From: Salegentibacter salarius
GTDB lineage: Bacteria; Bacteroidota; Bacteroidia; Flavobacteriales; Flavobacteriaceae
Assembly: GCF_900168265.1 (NCBI RefSeq)
Contig: NZ_FVZF01000011.1
Coordinates: 27,026-91,025 of the forward strand
Direction of reading: 5' to 3'
Length of the DNA: 64,000 nt
Shown: piece by piece, positions 1 to 9,938 of the stretch
Layout of the letters: each line of letters opens with the position of its first letter
How positions within the stretch are numbered: the first letter of the stretch is position 1
Program-made: the position numbers and the translations under genes
The notes under the pieces: generated by a model
Seen by the model: the letters and a program-made list of their open reading frames with translations, nothing else
Told to the model about the DNA's origin: nothing
Databases searched by the model: none

Positions 1-581
1 TCAGGATGTCTTTGTTACCTGCCAGCGGATTTCAATCGGCGCAGTTTAGAATGATAGAAATTTATGCTACGCCTTTAGAAAATTTGGTTTCCTGTAAAAT
101 AAGAGACCAGTTTTCGGAAAAGAATAGCCTGGAAGATTTGTACGAAAATATTTACTGGAAGAAAGGTGGAATAGATCTTGAAACCGGGGAGAAAACCTTA
201 ACGCTTAGGCAGTTTGAAAAGCGTTACACCGCACGTTTCCTGAGGATAGCTTCAGAATATAAAGGAAAAACCCTTTTTCATAAATATAAAGAACTGCCAG
301 ATTCGGTTAAAAATAATAAGTTTTTGAAAGAAGCATTGCGTAATTTTGACGCCAATGTAAATGTAAACTGGCCCCTAATGCATATGGGTGCTGCTTACAG
401 GTATTTAAATAAGGATAAAGAAACAATCGCGGCTACAGGTGGAACAAACTGGAAAGAATTTTTGCCGCCTTCATTCCAAAGAAATAGCTTTTTTCCTTAT
501 TTATGGAGTGAAAAAGAATTAGAAAATTGGGGCAAAGAATGGGTAAACCATATGTTTAATACAGAAAAAGAAAATTGCTAA
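1..581 (+). CDS. Tryptophan 2,3-dioxygenase family protein, C-terminal part (5' end outside window)
   Basis: The reading frame is open to the left edge, so the gene begins upstream and only its last ~190 codons are visible. The visible start carries the motif PASGFQSAQFR, which is diagnostic of the heme-dependent tryptophan 2,3-dioxygenase fold. It is followed by an all-helical region with WPLMHMGAAYRYL and a GGTNWKEFLPPSFQR segment near the C-terminus. Family members open the indole ring of tryptophan to N-formylkynurenine as cytosolic tetramers. The Met at base 6 lies inside the conserved motif and is not the start. The next gene begins 3 nt after this stop, so the two are probably co-transcribed. 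Substrate and activity cannot be confirmed from the fragment. Confidence 0.85.
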   Translation, partial: RMSLLPASGFQSAQFRMIEIYATPLENLVSCKIRDQFSEKNSLEDLYENIYWKKGGIDLETGEKTLTLRQFEKRYTARFLRIASEYKGKTLFHKYKELPDSVKNNKFLKEALRNFDANVNVNWPLMHMGAAYRYLNKDKETIAATGGTNWKEFLPPSFQRNSFFPYLWSEKELENWGKEWVNHMFNTEKENC

Positions 582-584
582 AAA

Positions 585-1823
585 TTGAAAAAATTAAGTT
601 TCCTACTGGTATTGATGTTGGCTTTTACAGCCTGTGAAGATGATGCAAAAGAAACCGCGCTAAATACTGAAAAGGTAGAAAAAAAGGCGCCTAAACCTGT
701 CAATAAAGAATTCGGATTTATCCTGGATGATTACGAAGTGGTTGATGGCGTTATAGAATCTGGAGATAGTTTTGGTTATCTGCTAGATCAGCACGGAGTA
801 GATCGAGGAAAAATCTACGAAATTTCAGAAACAGTAAAAGATACATTCAACCCGGCAAGAATTACGGCCGGTAGAAAGTATATGATCCTAAAAGCAAAGG
901 ATTCAGCGAATACTCCGCAGTATTTTATTTATCAGAACGACAGGATAAACTATACCGTGGTTGGAATTGGGGATAGTATTAGTGCTTCCCGAAAAAAGAA
1001 ACCGGTAACTGTGAGGAAGAGAGAAGTTTCTGGCGTGGTTAGTTCTTCGCTTTCAGAAGCTGTATCAGAACAGGGTTTAAGTAATCTGTTAGTGTATGAA
1101 CTTTCTGATATTTACCAATGGAGTATAGACTTTTTTAAACTTCAGAAAGGAGATCAGTTTAAAATGATCTATTCTGAAAAATATATAGATGATACTATTT
1201 TTGCAGGAATTGAGAATGTAGAAGCTGCAGTTTTTAAACACGGAGACCGGCCTTTTTACGCTTTTGAATATGAAGTAGATTCAATAACCGGGCAACCTAG
1301 TTTTTACGATGAAGAAGCCAAAGCTTTGCAGAGCTTCTTTTTAAAAGCTCCACTAAACTATAGCAGGATTTCTTCAAGATATACAAAAAGAAGATTTCAT
1401 CCGGTTCAAAAACGATGGAAAGCTCACCTGGGAACAGATTACGCTGCGTCTAGAGGAACACCAATTGTAAGCACAGCTGACGGTACTGTTATCGCTTCCA
1501 GTTATACTTCCGGAAACGGGAATTATGTTAAAGTGAGGCATAACGATAAATATACCACGCAGTATTTACATATGAGCAAGCGAAACGTTCGTAACGGTCA
1601 GCGCGTAAAACAAGGCGATGTTATTGGTTATGTGGGAAGTACCGGTCTTGCTACAGGGCCGCATGTGTGCTATCGCTTCTGGGTTCACGGTAAACAGGTA
1701 GATCCTTATCGCCAGAACTTACCAACAGCAAAGCATATAGAGCCTCAACATAAGGAGAAATATTTTGCAGCGATAGAAGGTTTAAAAACTGCGCTAGACG
1801 AAATTCCTTATAAGGAAATCTAA
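585..1823 (+). CDS. M23-family murein peptidase, lipoprotein (MepM/YebA-like)
   Basis: The start codon is TTG, followed by MKKLSFLLVLMLAFTAC, a lipoprotein signal peptide with a lipobox Cys near residue 17. A LysM-like or inhibitory N-terminal region (about 45-250) precedes a segment typical of MepM-type proteins (FLKAPLNYSRISSRY) and the peptidase domain (about 265-385). The first zinc motif HLGTD (HxxxD) is intact. The usual HxH motif reads GPHVC, so the second His is Cys. The family cleaves D,D-crosslinks in peptidoglycan at the envelope. Three nucleotides separate it from the upstream dioxygenase gene. I believe the Cys variant also occurs in related Bacteroidota proteins but could not check. 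Peptidase activity is likely, though not certain. Confidence 0.87.
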   Translation: MKKLSFLLVLMLAFTACEDDAKETALNTEKVEKKAPKPVNKEFGFILDDYEVVDGVIESGDSFGYLLDQHGVDRGKIYEISETVKDTFNPARITAGRKYMILKAKDSANTPQYFIYQNDRINYTVVGIGDSISASRKKKPVTVRKREVSGVVSSSLSEAVSEQGLSNLLVYELSDIYQWSIDFFKLQKGDQFKMIYSEKYIDDTIFAGIENVEAAVFKHGDRPFYAFEYEVDSITGQPSFYDEEAKALQSFFLKAPLNYSRISSRYTKRRFHPVQKRWKAHLGTDYAASRGTPIVSTADGTVIASSYTSGNGNYVKVRHNDKYTTQYLHMSKRNVRNGQRVKQGDVIGYVGSTGLATGPHVCYRFWVHGKQVDPYRQNLPTAKHIEPQHKEKYFAAIEGLKTALDEIPYKEI

Positions 1824-1952
1824 AAACAACAACTAAGTCCCAAACATATTAGGTGTAATGATCAAATTTCGGTCTATGTATCGATACGATTTGATTTGCG
1901 CTTAATCTTGGAAAAATATAAAGTATAGGCAACGCCAAAAAGAAAAATTAGC

Positions 1953-3584
1953 ATGAAAAATATTAATCCAACCCAAACAGCAGCCTGGAAAAAATTAGAA
2001 AAACATTTCAGCGATGTACAACAATTGCAACTAAAAGAGCAATTTGAGAAAGATCCAGATAGAGCTTCTAAATTTTCTATTGCCTGGGAGGATTTTTACC
2101 TGGATTACAGTAAAAACCGAATTACTGCTGATACCCGCGATTTGCTGCTGGAATTGGCAGAAGAATGTGATCTTAGATCTGCTATAAATTCCTATTTTAA
2201 AGGCGATGCGATCAACGCTACTGAAAATCGCGCAGTTTTACATACAGCTCTTAGAGCGCCTGCTGATACTGAAATAAAGCTTGATGGAGAAAATGTAGTA
2301 CCTGAAGTACAGGAAGTAAAAGAAAAAATCAGGAAATTTTCTGATAGGATTATAAGTGGAGAAAAGAAGGGTTACACCGGGAAAGCTTTTACCGATGTTA
2401 TAAATATTGGCATTGGAGGTTCAGATCTTGGACCTGTAATGGTAACCGAGTCACTTACCTATTATCATAATCATTTAAAGGTTCATTATGTTTCTAATGT
2501 AGATGGTGACCACGTTCACGAAACCTTAAAAAAACTAAATCCTGAAACTACTTTATTTCTTGTAGTTTCAAAAACCTTTACCACCCAGGAAACTTTATCT
2601 AATGCAACAACAATTAGAAACTGGTTTAGAAAAACAGCTCCCCAGGAAGCCGTAGCCGAACATTTTGCTGCTGTTTCCAGTAATTTAAAGAATGTGGAGG
2701 AGTTTGGGATCGCTATAGATAATGTATTCCCAATGTGGGATTGGGTTGGTGGCCGTTTTTCTTTATGGAGCGCTGTAGGACTTTCAATAAGCCTGGCGGT
2801 GGGATATAATAATTTTGAAGCTTTATTGAAGGGCGCTCAAAAAATGGACGAACATTTTAAGACTTCAGATCTTCAGGAGAATATTCCGGTTCAGCTTGCT
2901 TTGTTAAGTATTTGGTATAACAATTTTTATAAAGCTGAAAGTGAAGCGGTGATTCCTTATACGCAATATCTTCAAAAGCTTCCGTCCTATTTGCAACAGG
3001 CAATTATGGAGAGTAACGGGAAAAGTGTAGATAGAAACGGAAAAAAAGTAGATTACCAAACCGGAACCCTAATTTGGGGAGAGCCGGGAACCAATTCTCA
3101 ACATGCTTTTTTCCAGTTAATTCACCAGGGAACTAAATTAATTCCTGCCGATTTTATTGGTTTTAAAGAGTCTCTGCATCAGGATAAAGATCATCATAAC
3201 AAGCTGATGGCTAATTTCTTCGCGCAAACCGAGGCTTTGCTTCAGGGAAAATCTAAAGTTGAGGTTAGAAAAGAACTCGAAACTAAAGGTTTGTCTGAAA
3301 ATGCGATAGAAAAATTATTGCCTTTTAAAGAATTTGACGGGAATAAGCCTACAAATACTTTGCTTATTAACAAACTTACGCCAGAAAGCTTAGGGAAACT
3401 TATTGCTATGTATGAGCATAAAATTTTTGTTCAGGGTGTGATTTGGAATATTTACAGCTACGATCAGTGGGGTGTAGAATTAGGTAAGCAGCTTGCTAGT
3501 AATATTCTTGCTGAAATCGAAAATAAATCAGTGAATAATCACGATTCTTCTACCAAAAGTCTGCTTAAATTCTTTTTAAAATAA
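1953..3584 (+). CDS. pgi: Glucose-6-phosphate isomerase
   Basis: This 543-residue protein has the usual length of the long bacterial form. It interconverts glucose 6-phosphate and fructose 6-phosphate in glycolysis and gluconeogenesis. Visible signatures are [12 protein letters not shown] (phosphate-binding loop), [13 protein letters not shown], the [10 protein letters not shown] region, and the second PGI signature region [19 protein letters not shown] with its catalytic-region His. The C-terminal [10 protein letters not shown] is also typical. The start ATG gives the expected N-terminus [15 protein letters not shown]. It is separated from the M23 gene by 129 nt and from the next gene by 184 nt, so it probably forms its own unit. 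No anomaly was seen. Confidence 0.97.
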   Translation: MKNINPTQTAAWKKLEKHFSDVQQLQLKEQFEKDPDRASKFSIAWEDFYLDYSKNRITADTRDLLLELAEECDLRSAINSYFKGDAINATENRAVLHTALRAPADTEIKLDGENVVPEVQEVKEKIRKFSDRIISGEKKGYTGKAFTDVINIGIGGSDLGPVMVTESLTYYHNHLKVHYVSNVDGDHVHETLKKLNPETTLFLVVSKTFTTQETLSNATTIRNWFRKTAPQEAVAEHFAAVSSNLKNVEEFGIAIDNVFPMWDWVGGRFSLWSAVGLSISLAVGYNNFEALLKGAQKMDEHFKTSDLQENIPVQLALLSIWYNNFYKAESEAVIPYTQYLQKLPSYLQQAIMESNGKSVDRNGKKVDYQTGTLIWGEPGTNSQHAFFQLIHQGTKLIPADFIGFKESLHQDKDHHNKLMANFFAQTEALLQGKSKVEVRKELETKGLSENAIEKLLPFKEFDGNKPTNTLLINKLTPESLGKLIAMYEHKIFVQGVIWNIYSYDQWGVELGKQLASNILAEIENKSVNNHDSSTKSLLKFFLK

Positions 3585-3649
3585 AGATTTTGTTAACAAT
3601 CTTTTGAAATGAATAGTTCACAGTAAATCAATTAGTTAAAAATTTGTTT

Positions 3650-3657
3650 TAGTTTTG
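3650..3657 (+). promoter_or_regulatory. Candidate -7 element upstream of the TonB receptor cassette
   Basis: TAGTTTTG matches the Bacteroidota -7 consensus TAnnTTTG, 111 nt before the receptor start. No clear -33 TTG lies at the proper distance, so this is only a partial match. It would drive the receptor, lipoprotein and endonuclease genes. Confidence 0.35.
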
Positions 3658-3768
3658 CTGCGGAAAAGGTGTTAAAGTTAAATTTCTTAACATTCCGGTA
3701 AACTGCGGAACGTAGGATTTGGTTTCTTTTGCATCGAAATTTAAACTCAAAACAAACAAATTTTAGAC

Positions 3769-6303
3769 ATGAGGAAATTATTATTCCTGGCCTTGTTTTT
3801 AACATCGGCTACAATTTTTGCTCAAGGAACTATTACCGGAACGGTGATCGATTCCGAAATGGATGGTCCCCTGCCGGGTGCTAACGTTAAGGTAACAGGT
3901 ACCAGTAATGGTACTATGACCGATTTTGATGGTAACTTTAGTCTTGATGTAGATGCATCACAAGGTTCTATTGCAATTAGTTTTATAGGTTACGACACCA
4001 AGAAAGTTGAATTTTCAGTCTCTGGAGGAACAACAGATCTAGGAAGAATTACTTTAAGTCCAGATGCAGGTGCGTTGGAGGAAGTAATTGTAACTAGTTT
4101 TTCTCTTGCGATAGATCGTAAGACACCGGTTGCGGTTTCTACAATTAGCGCAGCTGAAATCGAAACCAAACTAGGAAACCAGGAATTTCCTGAAGTTCTT
4201 AAATCAACTCCTGGAGTTTATGCAAACAAAGCCGGTGGTGGTTTTGGAGATGCAGAACTGCGTATGAGAGGTTTCGAAGGGCAAAATATTGCTGTTATGA
4301 TTAATGGTGTACCGGTAAACGATATGGAAAATGGTCGGGTATACTGGAGTAACTGGGCTGGTCTTTCTGATGTAACCAGAACCATGCAAACTCAACGAGG
4401 TCTTGGTGCCGCGAAAGTTGCTGTTCCTTCTATTGCAGGTACGGTAAATATTGTAACTAAATCTACCGACGCAGAACAAGGAGGAAATATATTTGCTGCT
4501 ACAGGTAACGATGGTTATACAAAATTTGGAACAACTGTTTCTACCGGGATGGATGAAAACGGACTCGCTGCAACAGTTTCTGCTTCAAGAACAGCAGGTA
4601 ATGGTTATGTAGATGGAACTGAGTTTGTAGGTTATAACTACTTTCTAAATGTTGCTAAAGAATTCAACGAAGATCATACACTTTCTTTTACTGCTTTTGG
4701 TGCTCCACAAAGACACGGTCAACGTCAAAATAGATATCTTATGGAAACATACCGTGAAAGTGAAAGCGGTATTCGTTTCAACGGTGACTGGGGTTATATG
4801 AATGGACAGGTTACTCATATTGAAGATAACTTTTATCATAAGCCTCAATTATCTTTAAACCATTACTGGAATATTAGCGATAAGACATTGCTTTCTACTG
4901 CTTTATATGCTTCTGTTGCTACCGGTGGTGGTGGTGGCTGGGCCGGAGAAAACAAATTCGGTCTTGATTCAGAATATAGAGATGGTGCTTTACAGCCAGT
5001 AAATCTTGATCTTATTGTAGATGAGAATGTTGCTCGTGGAGCTGAAGGTTCTGAAACAATCTTAAGAGCATCAAGAAACGACCATAGCTGGTATGGAGCT
5101 CTTTCTACCTTATCTACTGATCTTACCGATGATATTGAATTACTTGCCGGTATCGATTTAAGATATTATGAAGGAAGACATTTCCAGGAGGTAACAGATC
5201 TTTTAGGAGGTCAATATTGGTATGATGATTCAGATGTAAACAACCCTGTAAATCTTGCTAAGGTTGGAGATAAGATTAGTTATAACAACGATGGTATTGT
5301 TCTTTGGGAGGGTGGATTCCTTCAGGCAGAATATTCAAAAGGAGATTTTGATGCTTTTATTTCTGTTGCTGCATCAAATACTTCTTACAAAAGAATTGAC
5401 TATTTTAACTATACTGATGATGATCCCTTACAGGAAACCGATTTTATTAACTTCTTCGGTTACCAGGTAAAAGGTGGTGCAAACTATAACTTTACAAGAA
5501 GTAGTGGTGTGTTTGCTAACATTGGTTACTTTGAAAGAGCACCATTCTTTAGATCTGTATTCCTTAACTTCCAGAACGATATAAACGAGGATGCGGTAAA
5601 CGAAAAGATTTTTAGTGCAGAACTAGGATACACTTTCAGAACAGATAAGTGGAGAGCTAATATAAATGCTTACCGTACTAACTGGAGTGATAGATCTTTA
5701 ACTTATAGCTACAACAATCCTGACGGATCTTTAGGGGTAGCGAATATTCTTGGAATAAACGCGCTTCACCAGGGTATTGAAGTAGATTTTGAATACCGTC
5801 CATTTGATGAGCTTAGCATTACCGGATTCGCTTCTCTTGGAGATTGGACCTGGCAAGACGATGTTACCGGAGTTCAAATATTTGATGAGGAACAAAATCT
5901 AATTGACGAAATTAACCTTTATATAGAAGACACTAAGGTTGGAGGTTCTCCACAAACAACTGCTGGTTTAGGTGTGGATTACGAGTTTCTTGAAGATATG
6001 AGGTTTAGAGCAAACTATAACTTTTACGGAGATTTCTACTCAGATTTTGATCCTGTGAGCAGAACAAATCCTGATACTCCTGAGGTTTGGGAATTACCAG
6101 ACTTTGGAACTGTAGATGCTGGTATTACTTACGATTTCCCGGTAGCAGGTTTTGATGCAGTCTTAAATGCTAACGTATATAACCTTACAAACACACAATA
6201 TATTGCTAACGCCCAGAATGGTCTTGGAAATAATGCCCGTACAGCTCTTGTATGGTACGGTTTCGGAAGAACATATTCTGTAGGAGCAAAACTTAATTTC
6301 TAA
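3769..6303 (+). CDS. TonB-dependent outer-membrane receptor with carboxypeptidase-regulatory-like domain
   Basis: 844 residues. A cleavable signal peptide (MRKLLFLALFLTSATIFAQ) precedes a carboxypeptidase-regulatory-like beta-sandwich (about 20-100; GTVIDSEMDGPLPGANVKV, then FIGYDTKKV). Next come a TonB-box-like EEVIVTS near 105, a plug domain (about 115-225, with LRMRGFEGQNIAVMINGVPVN), and a long barrel ending in aromatic-terminated strands (VGAKLNF). The family imports large or scarce substrates across the outer membrane using energy from TonB. The next gene, a repeat lipoprotein, starts 10 nt downstream, and a surface endonuclease follows. The substrate may therefore be nucleic-acid-derived, which is inference. 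A tonB gene lies about 5 kb away at 11263-11979. Confidence 0.93.
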   Translation: MRKLLFLALFLTSATIFAQGTITGTVIDSEMDGPLPGANVKVTGTSNGTMTDFDGNFSLDVDASQGSIAISFIGYDTKKVEFSVSGGTTDLGRITLSPDAGALEEVIVTSFSLAIDRKTPVAVSTISAAEIETKLGNQEFPEVLKSTPGVYANKAGGGFGDAELRMRGFEGQNIAVMINGVPVNDMENGRVYWSNWAGLSDVTRTMQTQRGLGAAKVAVPSIAGTVNIVTKSTDAEQGGNIFAATGNDGYTKFGTTVSTGMDENGLAATVSASRTAGNGYVDGTEFVGYNYFLNVAKEFNEDHTLSFTAFGAPQRHGQRQNRYLMETYRESESGIRFNGDWGYMNGQVTHIEDNFYHKPQLSLNHYWNISDKTLLSTALYASVATGGGGGWAGENKFGLDSEYRDGALQPVNLDLIVDENVARGAEGSETILRASRNDHSWYGALSTLSTDLTDDIELLAGIDLRYYEGRHFQEVTDLLGGQYWYDDSDVNNPVNLAKVGDKISYNNDGIVLWEGGFLQAEYSKGDFDAFISVAASNTSYKRIDYFNYTDDDPLQETDFINFFGYQVKGGANYNFTRSSGVFANIGYFERAPFFRSVFLNFQNDINEDAVNEKIFSAELGYTFRTDKWRANINAYRTNWSDRSLTYSYNNPDGSLGVANILGINALHQGIEVDFEYRPFDELSITGFASLGDWTWQDDVTGVQIFDEEQNLIDEINLYIEDTKVGGSPQTTAGLGVDYEFLEDMRFRANYNFYGDFYSDFDPVSRTNPDTPEVWELPDFGTVDAGITYDFPVAGFDAVLNANVYNLTNTQYIANAQNGLGNNARTALVWYGFGRTYSVGAKLNF

Positions 6304-6313
6304 AAAAATAAAA

Positions 6314-8032
6314 ATGAAAAAGTCTTTTAACCTTTTATTGATGTTATTGGGGCTGGTTGTAGTTAGTTGCAACCCAATGGATGACATTCACGATGAAATT
6401 GATGCCGAGTTAGACAATCAGTTGGCAGTAGCAGAAGCTGATTACGTACTAACAGAGGATGACTACGACGATCTAGGACAGAGTTTTCCGAATTTTGGTT
6501 CAGTAGAAGATGCCAGAACGCTTGTTCCTACTCTTTTATCTGATATTTACCCAACTTATGGAGCCGGTTCTATTATCAATGTTGAATTTGATATTTATGA
6601 TCCACTAAGAATTAACGATTATACTTTATCAGCTTCAGATTATGAACTAATCGGTCTTGATACAGATTACTTCTCAGGAAACGGTGAAATTACCGATTTC
6701 CTTGAAGCTAAATATCCTCAAATGGAGGAAGGTGATTACGTAAGCTTGACTTATGACATCCTTGCTGAAGAAAAAGCTTATACCTTAAATGACGATGATT
6801 ACGATTTCGTAGGTGAGGAGTTTGAAGGTGATTATCCTGGTCCTGCTGGAAATGCTGCTCAATTTGGAAGCTTCGATGTTAGGGAAACTAGTGATAACTA
6901 CTGGAGCGAAGATATGATAGTAGATGCATTAGGTGCTGTTATTTCTGAAAACTATGGGGATGTTTCCGGGCAAAAATACAACGTAACTTACGATGTATAC
7001 ACCGGTGACCCTGAAACTAGAAGCATGACTATTCAGTTTGATGGTAATACCTATATTTCTGTTGGAGGAACTGCTTACGAAATTTCAGATGCAGATTTCG
7101 ATGCAATTGGAGATGAGTTCGCAACCGATTATCCTGGCCCTGCAGAAAACGCAGCTCGTTTTGGAAGCTTTGATGTTAGGGAAAGCAGCGATAACTACTG
7201 GAGTGAAGCTATGATCCTTGAGGCCATTAACTTTACACTTATGGAGGCTTACCCAAATGCTGCAGAAGGAGACCAGTTTATTGTATCCTACGCTATTTAT
7301 AGTGGGTTTGTTTCTACTCAGGTTACCAATGTAATCTTAAGTGGAGGAGAATATGTTATTGACGAAAGTGCATCGGTTTCTACTATTGAAGAGACTACGG
7401 TATATGCATTTACTAACGAAGAATGGGATCAGCCATATTCACTTCCGGAAGATTCTTATACAGAAGAATTTGGTCAGCGTTTTAGCAACTTTGGCGATGA
7501 GGAAGAAGCGCTTACTAAAATTGCTATTTTCCTTGGAAGAGAATTTCCTTATGCTACAGAAGGGGAGCTTAAAGCAGTAGCTTACCAATTTTATAACGGT
7601 GACGAAACTGTTACAGAGTATGCAAACTTTGTTTTGGAAAATGGTAACTGGAATGCAATCCAGTCGGTAGTTTCAGAGACACTACAATTTGGATACGAAG
7701 ATGGAATGTGGGTTCCTGATAATACCATTAATTATAGACTTACCAGCGATGACTATTCTATTATTGCAGATGAGTTATCGGGTAACAATGAATTGACCAC
7801 TCAAGTAGCAAGTATGGAGCAGTACTCCAACTTCGACCGCCGACCAGGTGCAAGTGCATACTGGGATGATGAAGCTATTTTGCTAGCGATGAAATCTCTT
7901 TTGAACGAGATAGCTGCAAATGCAGAAGAAGGACAAAAGTACACCCTTACTTTCGATATTTATAATGGTTCTAATACTACAGAAAGCCTAAGCCTTATTA
8001 AAGAAGGTGGTGAGTGGGTAGTTAATGAATAA
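6314..8032 (+). CDS. Repeat-containing surface lipoprotein of unknown function
   Basis: 572 residues. A lipoprotein signal peptide ends at Cys19 (GLVVVSC). The rest consists of about six related modules of 50-90 residues, near 44-98, 101-150, 155-235, 255-340, 382-455 and 485-570. Recurrent elements are DYDxxGxxF, NAAxFGSFDVR, DNYWSE and a closing beta stretch such as YNVTYDVYTG or YTLTFDIYNG. Modules 3 and 4 are nearly identical in part (DYPGPAxNAAxFGSFDVR). The protein is strongly acidic. It follows the TonB receptor by 10 nt and precedes a surface endonuclease. By position it could be a substrate-binding partner of the receptor, as SusD is to SusC, but it shows no SusD similarity. I do not recognise a named family. 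Confidence 0.85.
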   Translation: MKKSFNLLLMLLGLVVVSCNPMDDIHDEIDAELDNQLAVAEADYVLTEDDYDDLGQSFPNFGSVEDARTLVPTLLSDIYPTYGAGSIINVEFDIYDPLRINDYTLSASDYELIGLDTDYFSGNGEITDFLEAKYPQMEEGDYVSLTYDILAEEKAYTLNDDDYDFVGEEFEGDYPGPAGNAAQFGSFDVRETSDNYWSEDMIVDALGAVISENYGDVSGQKYNVTYDVYTGDPETRSMTIQFDGNTYISVGGTAYEISDADFDAIGDEFATDYPGPAENAARFGSFDVRESSDNYWSEAMILEAINFTLMEAYPNAAEGDQFIVSYAIYSGFVSTQVTNVILSGGEYVIDESASVSTIEETTVYAFTNEEWDQPYSLPEDSYTEEFGQRFSNFGDEEEALTKIAIFLGREFPYATEGELKAVAYQFYNGDETVTEYANFVLENGNWNAIQSVVSETLQFGYEDGMWVPDNTINYRLTSDDYSIIADELSGNNELTTQVASMEQYSNFDRRPGASAYWDDEAILLAMKSLLNEIAANAEEGQKYTLTFDIYNGSNTTESLSLIKEGGEWVVNE

Positions 8033-8057
8033 GATTTTAATCTTATTTTATAAAATC

Positions 8058-8090
8058 AAAACCTCCTGTCAGTTAGATAGGAGGTTTTTT
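8058..8090 (+). terminator. Rho-independent terminator after the repeat lipoprotein
   Basis: A 9-bp stem (AAACCTCCT at 8058-8066 with AGGAGGTTT at 8079-8087) is followed by a T run to 8090. It lies between the lipoprotein stop and the endonuclease start, so the endonuclease may be transcribed by read-through or from its own promoter. Confidence 0.75.
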
Positions 8091-8134
8091 ATTTTGATTA
8101 AAAATGTGTGATATTTGTAAACCAAAACATAGCT

Positions 8135-9772
8135 ATGAAAAAAATATATTACCTGTTCTTGTTCGTATTAATTGCAGCCTGTTCTTCTGAAGATGATGGT
8201 GTAACTGAACCTAAAGAGCCAGGGGAAGAAAAAAATCCGGTTGCCGTTGCCGATGAGATTACGGCAAGCGAAAATCAAGAGCTAACCTTTAATAGGGCTC
8301 TGCTTTTAGATAATGATGATTTAATTGAAAATGCAATCCTGGTAGATATAGATTCTGAAACCGAACAAGGTGGCTCTATAGAGGATAATAGAAATAGTAC
8401 ATTTACATATAATCCGCCTGCAAATTTTACTGGTAATGACACCTTTTCCTACACTATTTGCATTCCTGGAGATTTAGATCGTTGTGCTAGTGCACAGGTA
8501 ACTGTTGTGGTTGGAGATGCCGGTTCCCCTGTTGCGGTAGACGATACTTATACGATGGAAGAAGGAAGTTCTTACACCATTCAAAATCATTTAGATAATG
8601 ATGAGGTGGTGGATAACGCAATGGTTACTGAGGTGATAAGTGAAACAGGAAACGCTACTGTAACCCTTGAAAATGACGGTAAAATAACTTACACTCCTAA
8701 TGATTCTTTCTCTGGAGAAGATTCTTTCACCTATACTTTATGTGATGATGATGAAACACCAAATTGTTCTACTGCTACTATCACCATGCAGGTAGAAGAT
8801 ACCGGTTCTCCTTTTGCTGAAGATGATCTCGTGATCGTTGAGTCTGGGAATGATGAAAAAACCATCACCAGGCATCTGGACAATGATGATTTAACTGACG
8901 ATGCAACGATTATTGATGTCGATGATTCTTCGAGTAATGCTACAATTACTCTTAATGATGATGGTAGTATTTCATACATACCTCAGGCAGGTTATGTTGG
9001 AGAAGACTCTTTTACTTATACCATTTGTGATGATGATGCCGAACCTACTTGTGCTACCGCTACCGTTTCTGTAAACGTAGTAGAACCCATTGCATTCAAC
9101 ATCCCCGGTGATCTTAAATCTTATTACCAGAATGCCACCTTTACTGCCGATCCTGATCTTTTGTATGCTGAGCTTTCAGCTTTTACCAATGAAAAGCATA
9201 CCAATAGACTGGAGTACCCGGATAGACACGATTATTTATATGATGCTGACGCTGCTCTTAATGACGAAAGTATGGTGGTGCTGGTATATTCAGGAGAATT
9301 GAGACCAGACGATGAGTATCAATTAGGAGACCTTGATGGAGACGAAAGTTTCAATACAGAGCATATTTACCCACAATCCAGGCTTAATACAGAGGAATCT
9401 GTAAGTGACTTACACCTTTTGAGAGTAGCCGATGTTAATGTAAATGAAATGCGATTAAATTTTCCTTTTACCGATGGAAGCGGAGAATACAAACTGGTGG
9501 ATGATAACAAATGGTTCCCGGGTGATGAATGGAAAGGCGATGTTGCCAGGATGGTGATGTATGTTAACCTTAGTTATGGCGATGATTTTGATGAAGTAGG
9601 AAATTTAGACTTATTTCTTAAATGGAATCGGGAAGACCCAGTTTCGGCATTTGAACTACAACGTAACAATGTTATAGAAAGCGCTCAGGGTAACCGTAAT
9701 CCATTTATAGATAACCCATATCTGGCCACGCTGTTATACGGTGGGCAGGACGCTGAAAATACGTGGGAATAG
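8135..9772 (+). CDS. Endonuclease I family lipoprotein with three Ig-like repeats
   Basis: I place the start at the ATG giving MKKIYYLFLFVLIAAC, a lipoprotein signal peptide with lipobox Cys16. An upstream in-frame GTG would bury that signal. Three Ig/cadherin-like repeats (about 35-125, 130-222, 226-318) share VAVDDxYTxEEG, LDNDD, and SFTYTxCDDD. The C-terminal domain (about 320-545) is endonuclease I: NTEHIYPQSR (catalytic His) near 405-415, then DLHLLR, GDVARMVMYV, and WNREDPVSAFELQRNN with GNRNPFIDNP. Family members cut DNA or RNA nonspecifically in the periplasm or outside the cell. Here it is predicted to be lipid-anchored and displayed on a repeat stalk. A terminator precedes it and another follows it. 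Confidence 0.92.
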   Translation: MKKIYYLFLFVLIAACSSEDDGVTEPKEPGEEKNPVAVADEITASENQELTFNRALLLDNDDLIENAILVDIDSETEQGGSIEDNRNSTFTYNPPANFTGNDTFSYTICIPGDLDRCASAQVTVVVGDAGSPVAVDDTYTMEEGSSYTIQNHLDNDEVVDNAMVTEVISETGNATVTLENDGKITYTPNDSFSGEDSFTYTLCDDDETPNCSTATITMQVEDTGSPFAEDDLVIVESGNDEKTITRHLDNDDLTDDATIIDVDDSSSNATITLNDDGSISYIPQAGYVGEDSFTYTICDDDAEPTCATATVSVNVVEPIAFNIPGDLKSYYQNATFTADPDLLYAELSAFTNEKHTNRLEYPDRHDYLYDADAALNDESMVVLVYSGELRPDDEYQLGDLDGDESFNTEHIYPQSRLNTEESVSDLHLLRVADVNVNEMRLNFPFTDGSGEYKLVDDNKWFPGDEWKGDVARMVMYVNLSYGDDFDEVGNLDLFLKWNREDPVSAFELQRNNVIESAQGNRNPFIDNPYLATLLYGGQDAENTWE

Positions 9773-9794
9773 TAACAGTTTTTATAAAAATAAG

Positions 9795-9824
9795 AAACCA
9801 CCCCAATTCGGGGTGGTTTTTTGT
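9795..9824 (+). terminator. Rho-independent terminator after the endonuclease gene
   Basis: A perfect 10-bp stem (AAACCACCCC at 9795-9804 with GGGGTGGTTT at 9810-9819) has a 5-nt loop and a T-rich tail. It ends the cassette, just before the convergent TrkA-C gene. Confidence 0.85.
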
Positions 9825-9938
9825 GTTTTAAACTATTGTAAGCAAAAATCTACTAACTATACCTATAGCGAGAAAATCTAATGGATAAAGCTTTAAGGGA
9901 ACGTATCGAAAAATTTAATTTGAAAATAATAGGTTAAT

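Noticed and set aside
1824..1952. Promoter for pgi
   Set aside because: No TAnnTTTG match with suitable spacing could be found in the gap, so none is claimed.
8108..8134. Upstream GTG start for the endonuclease lipoprotein
   Set aside because: It would place nine residues before the lipoprotein signal peptide that starts at 8135.
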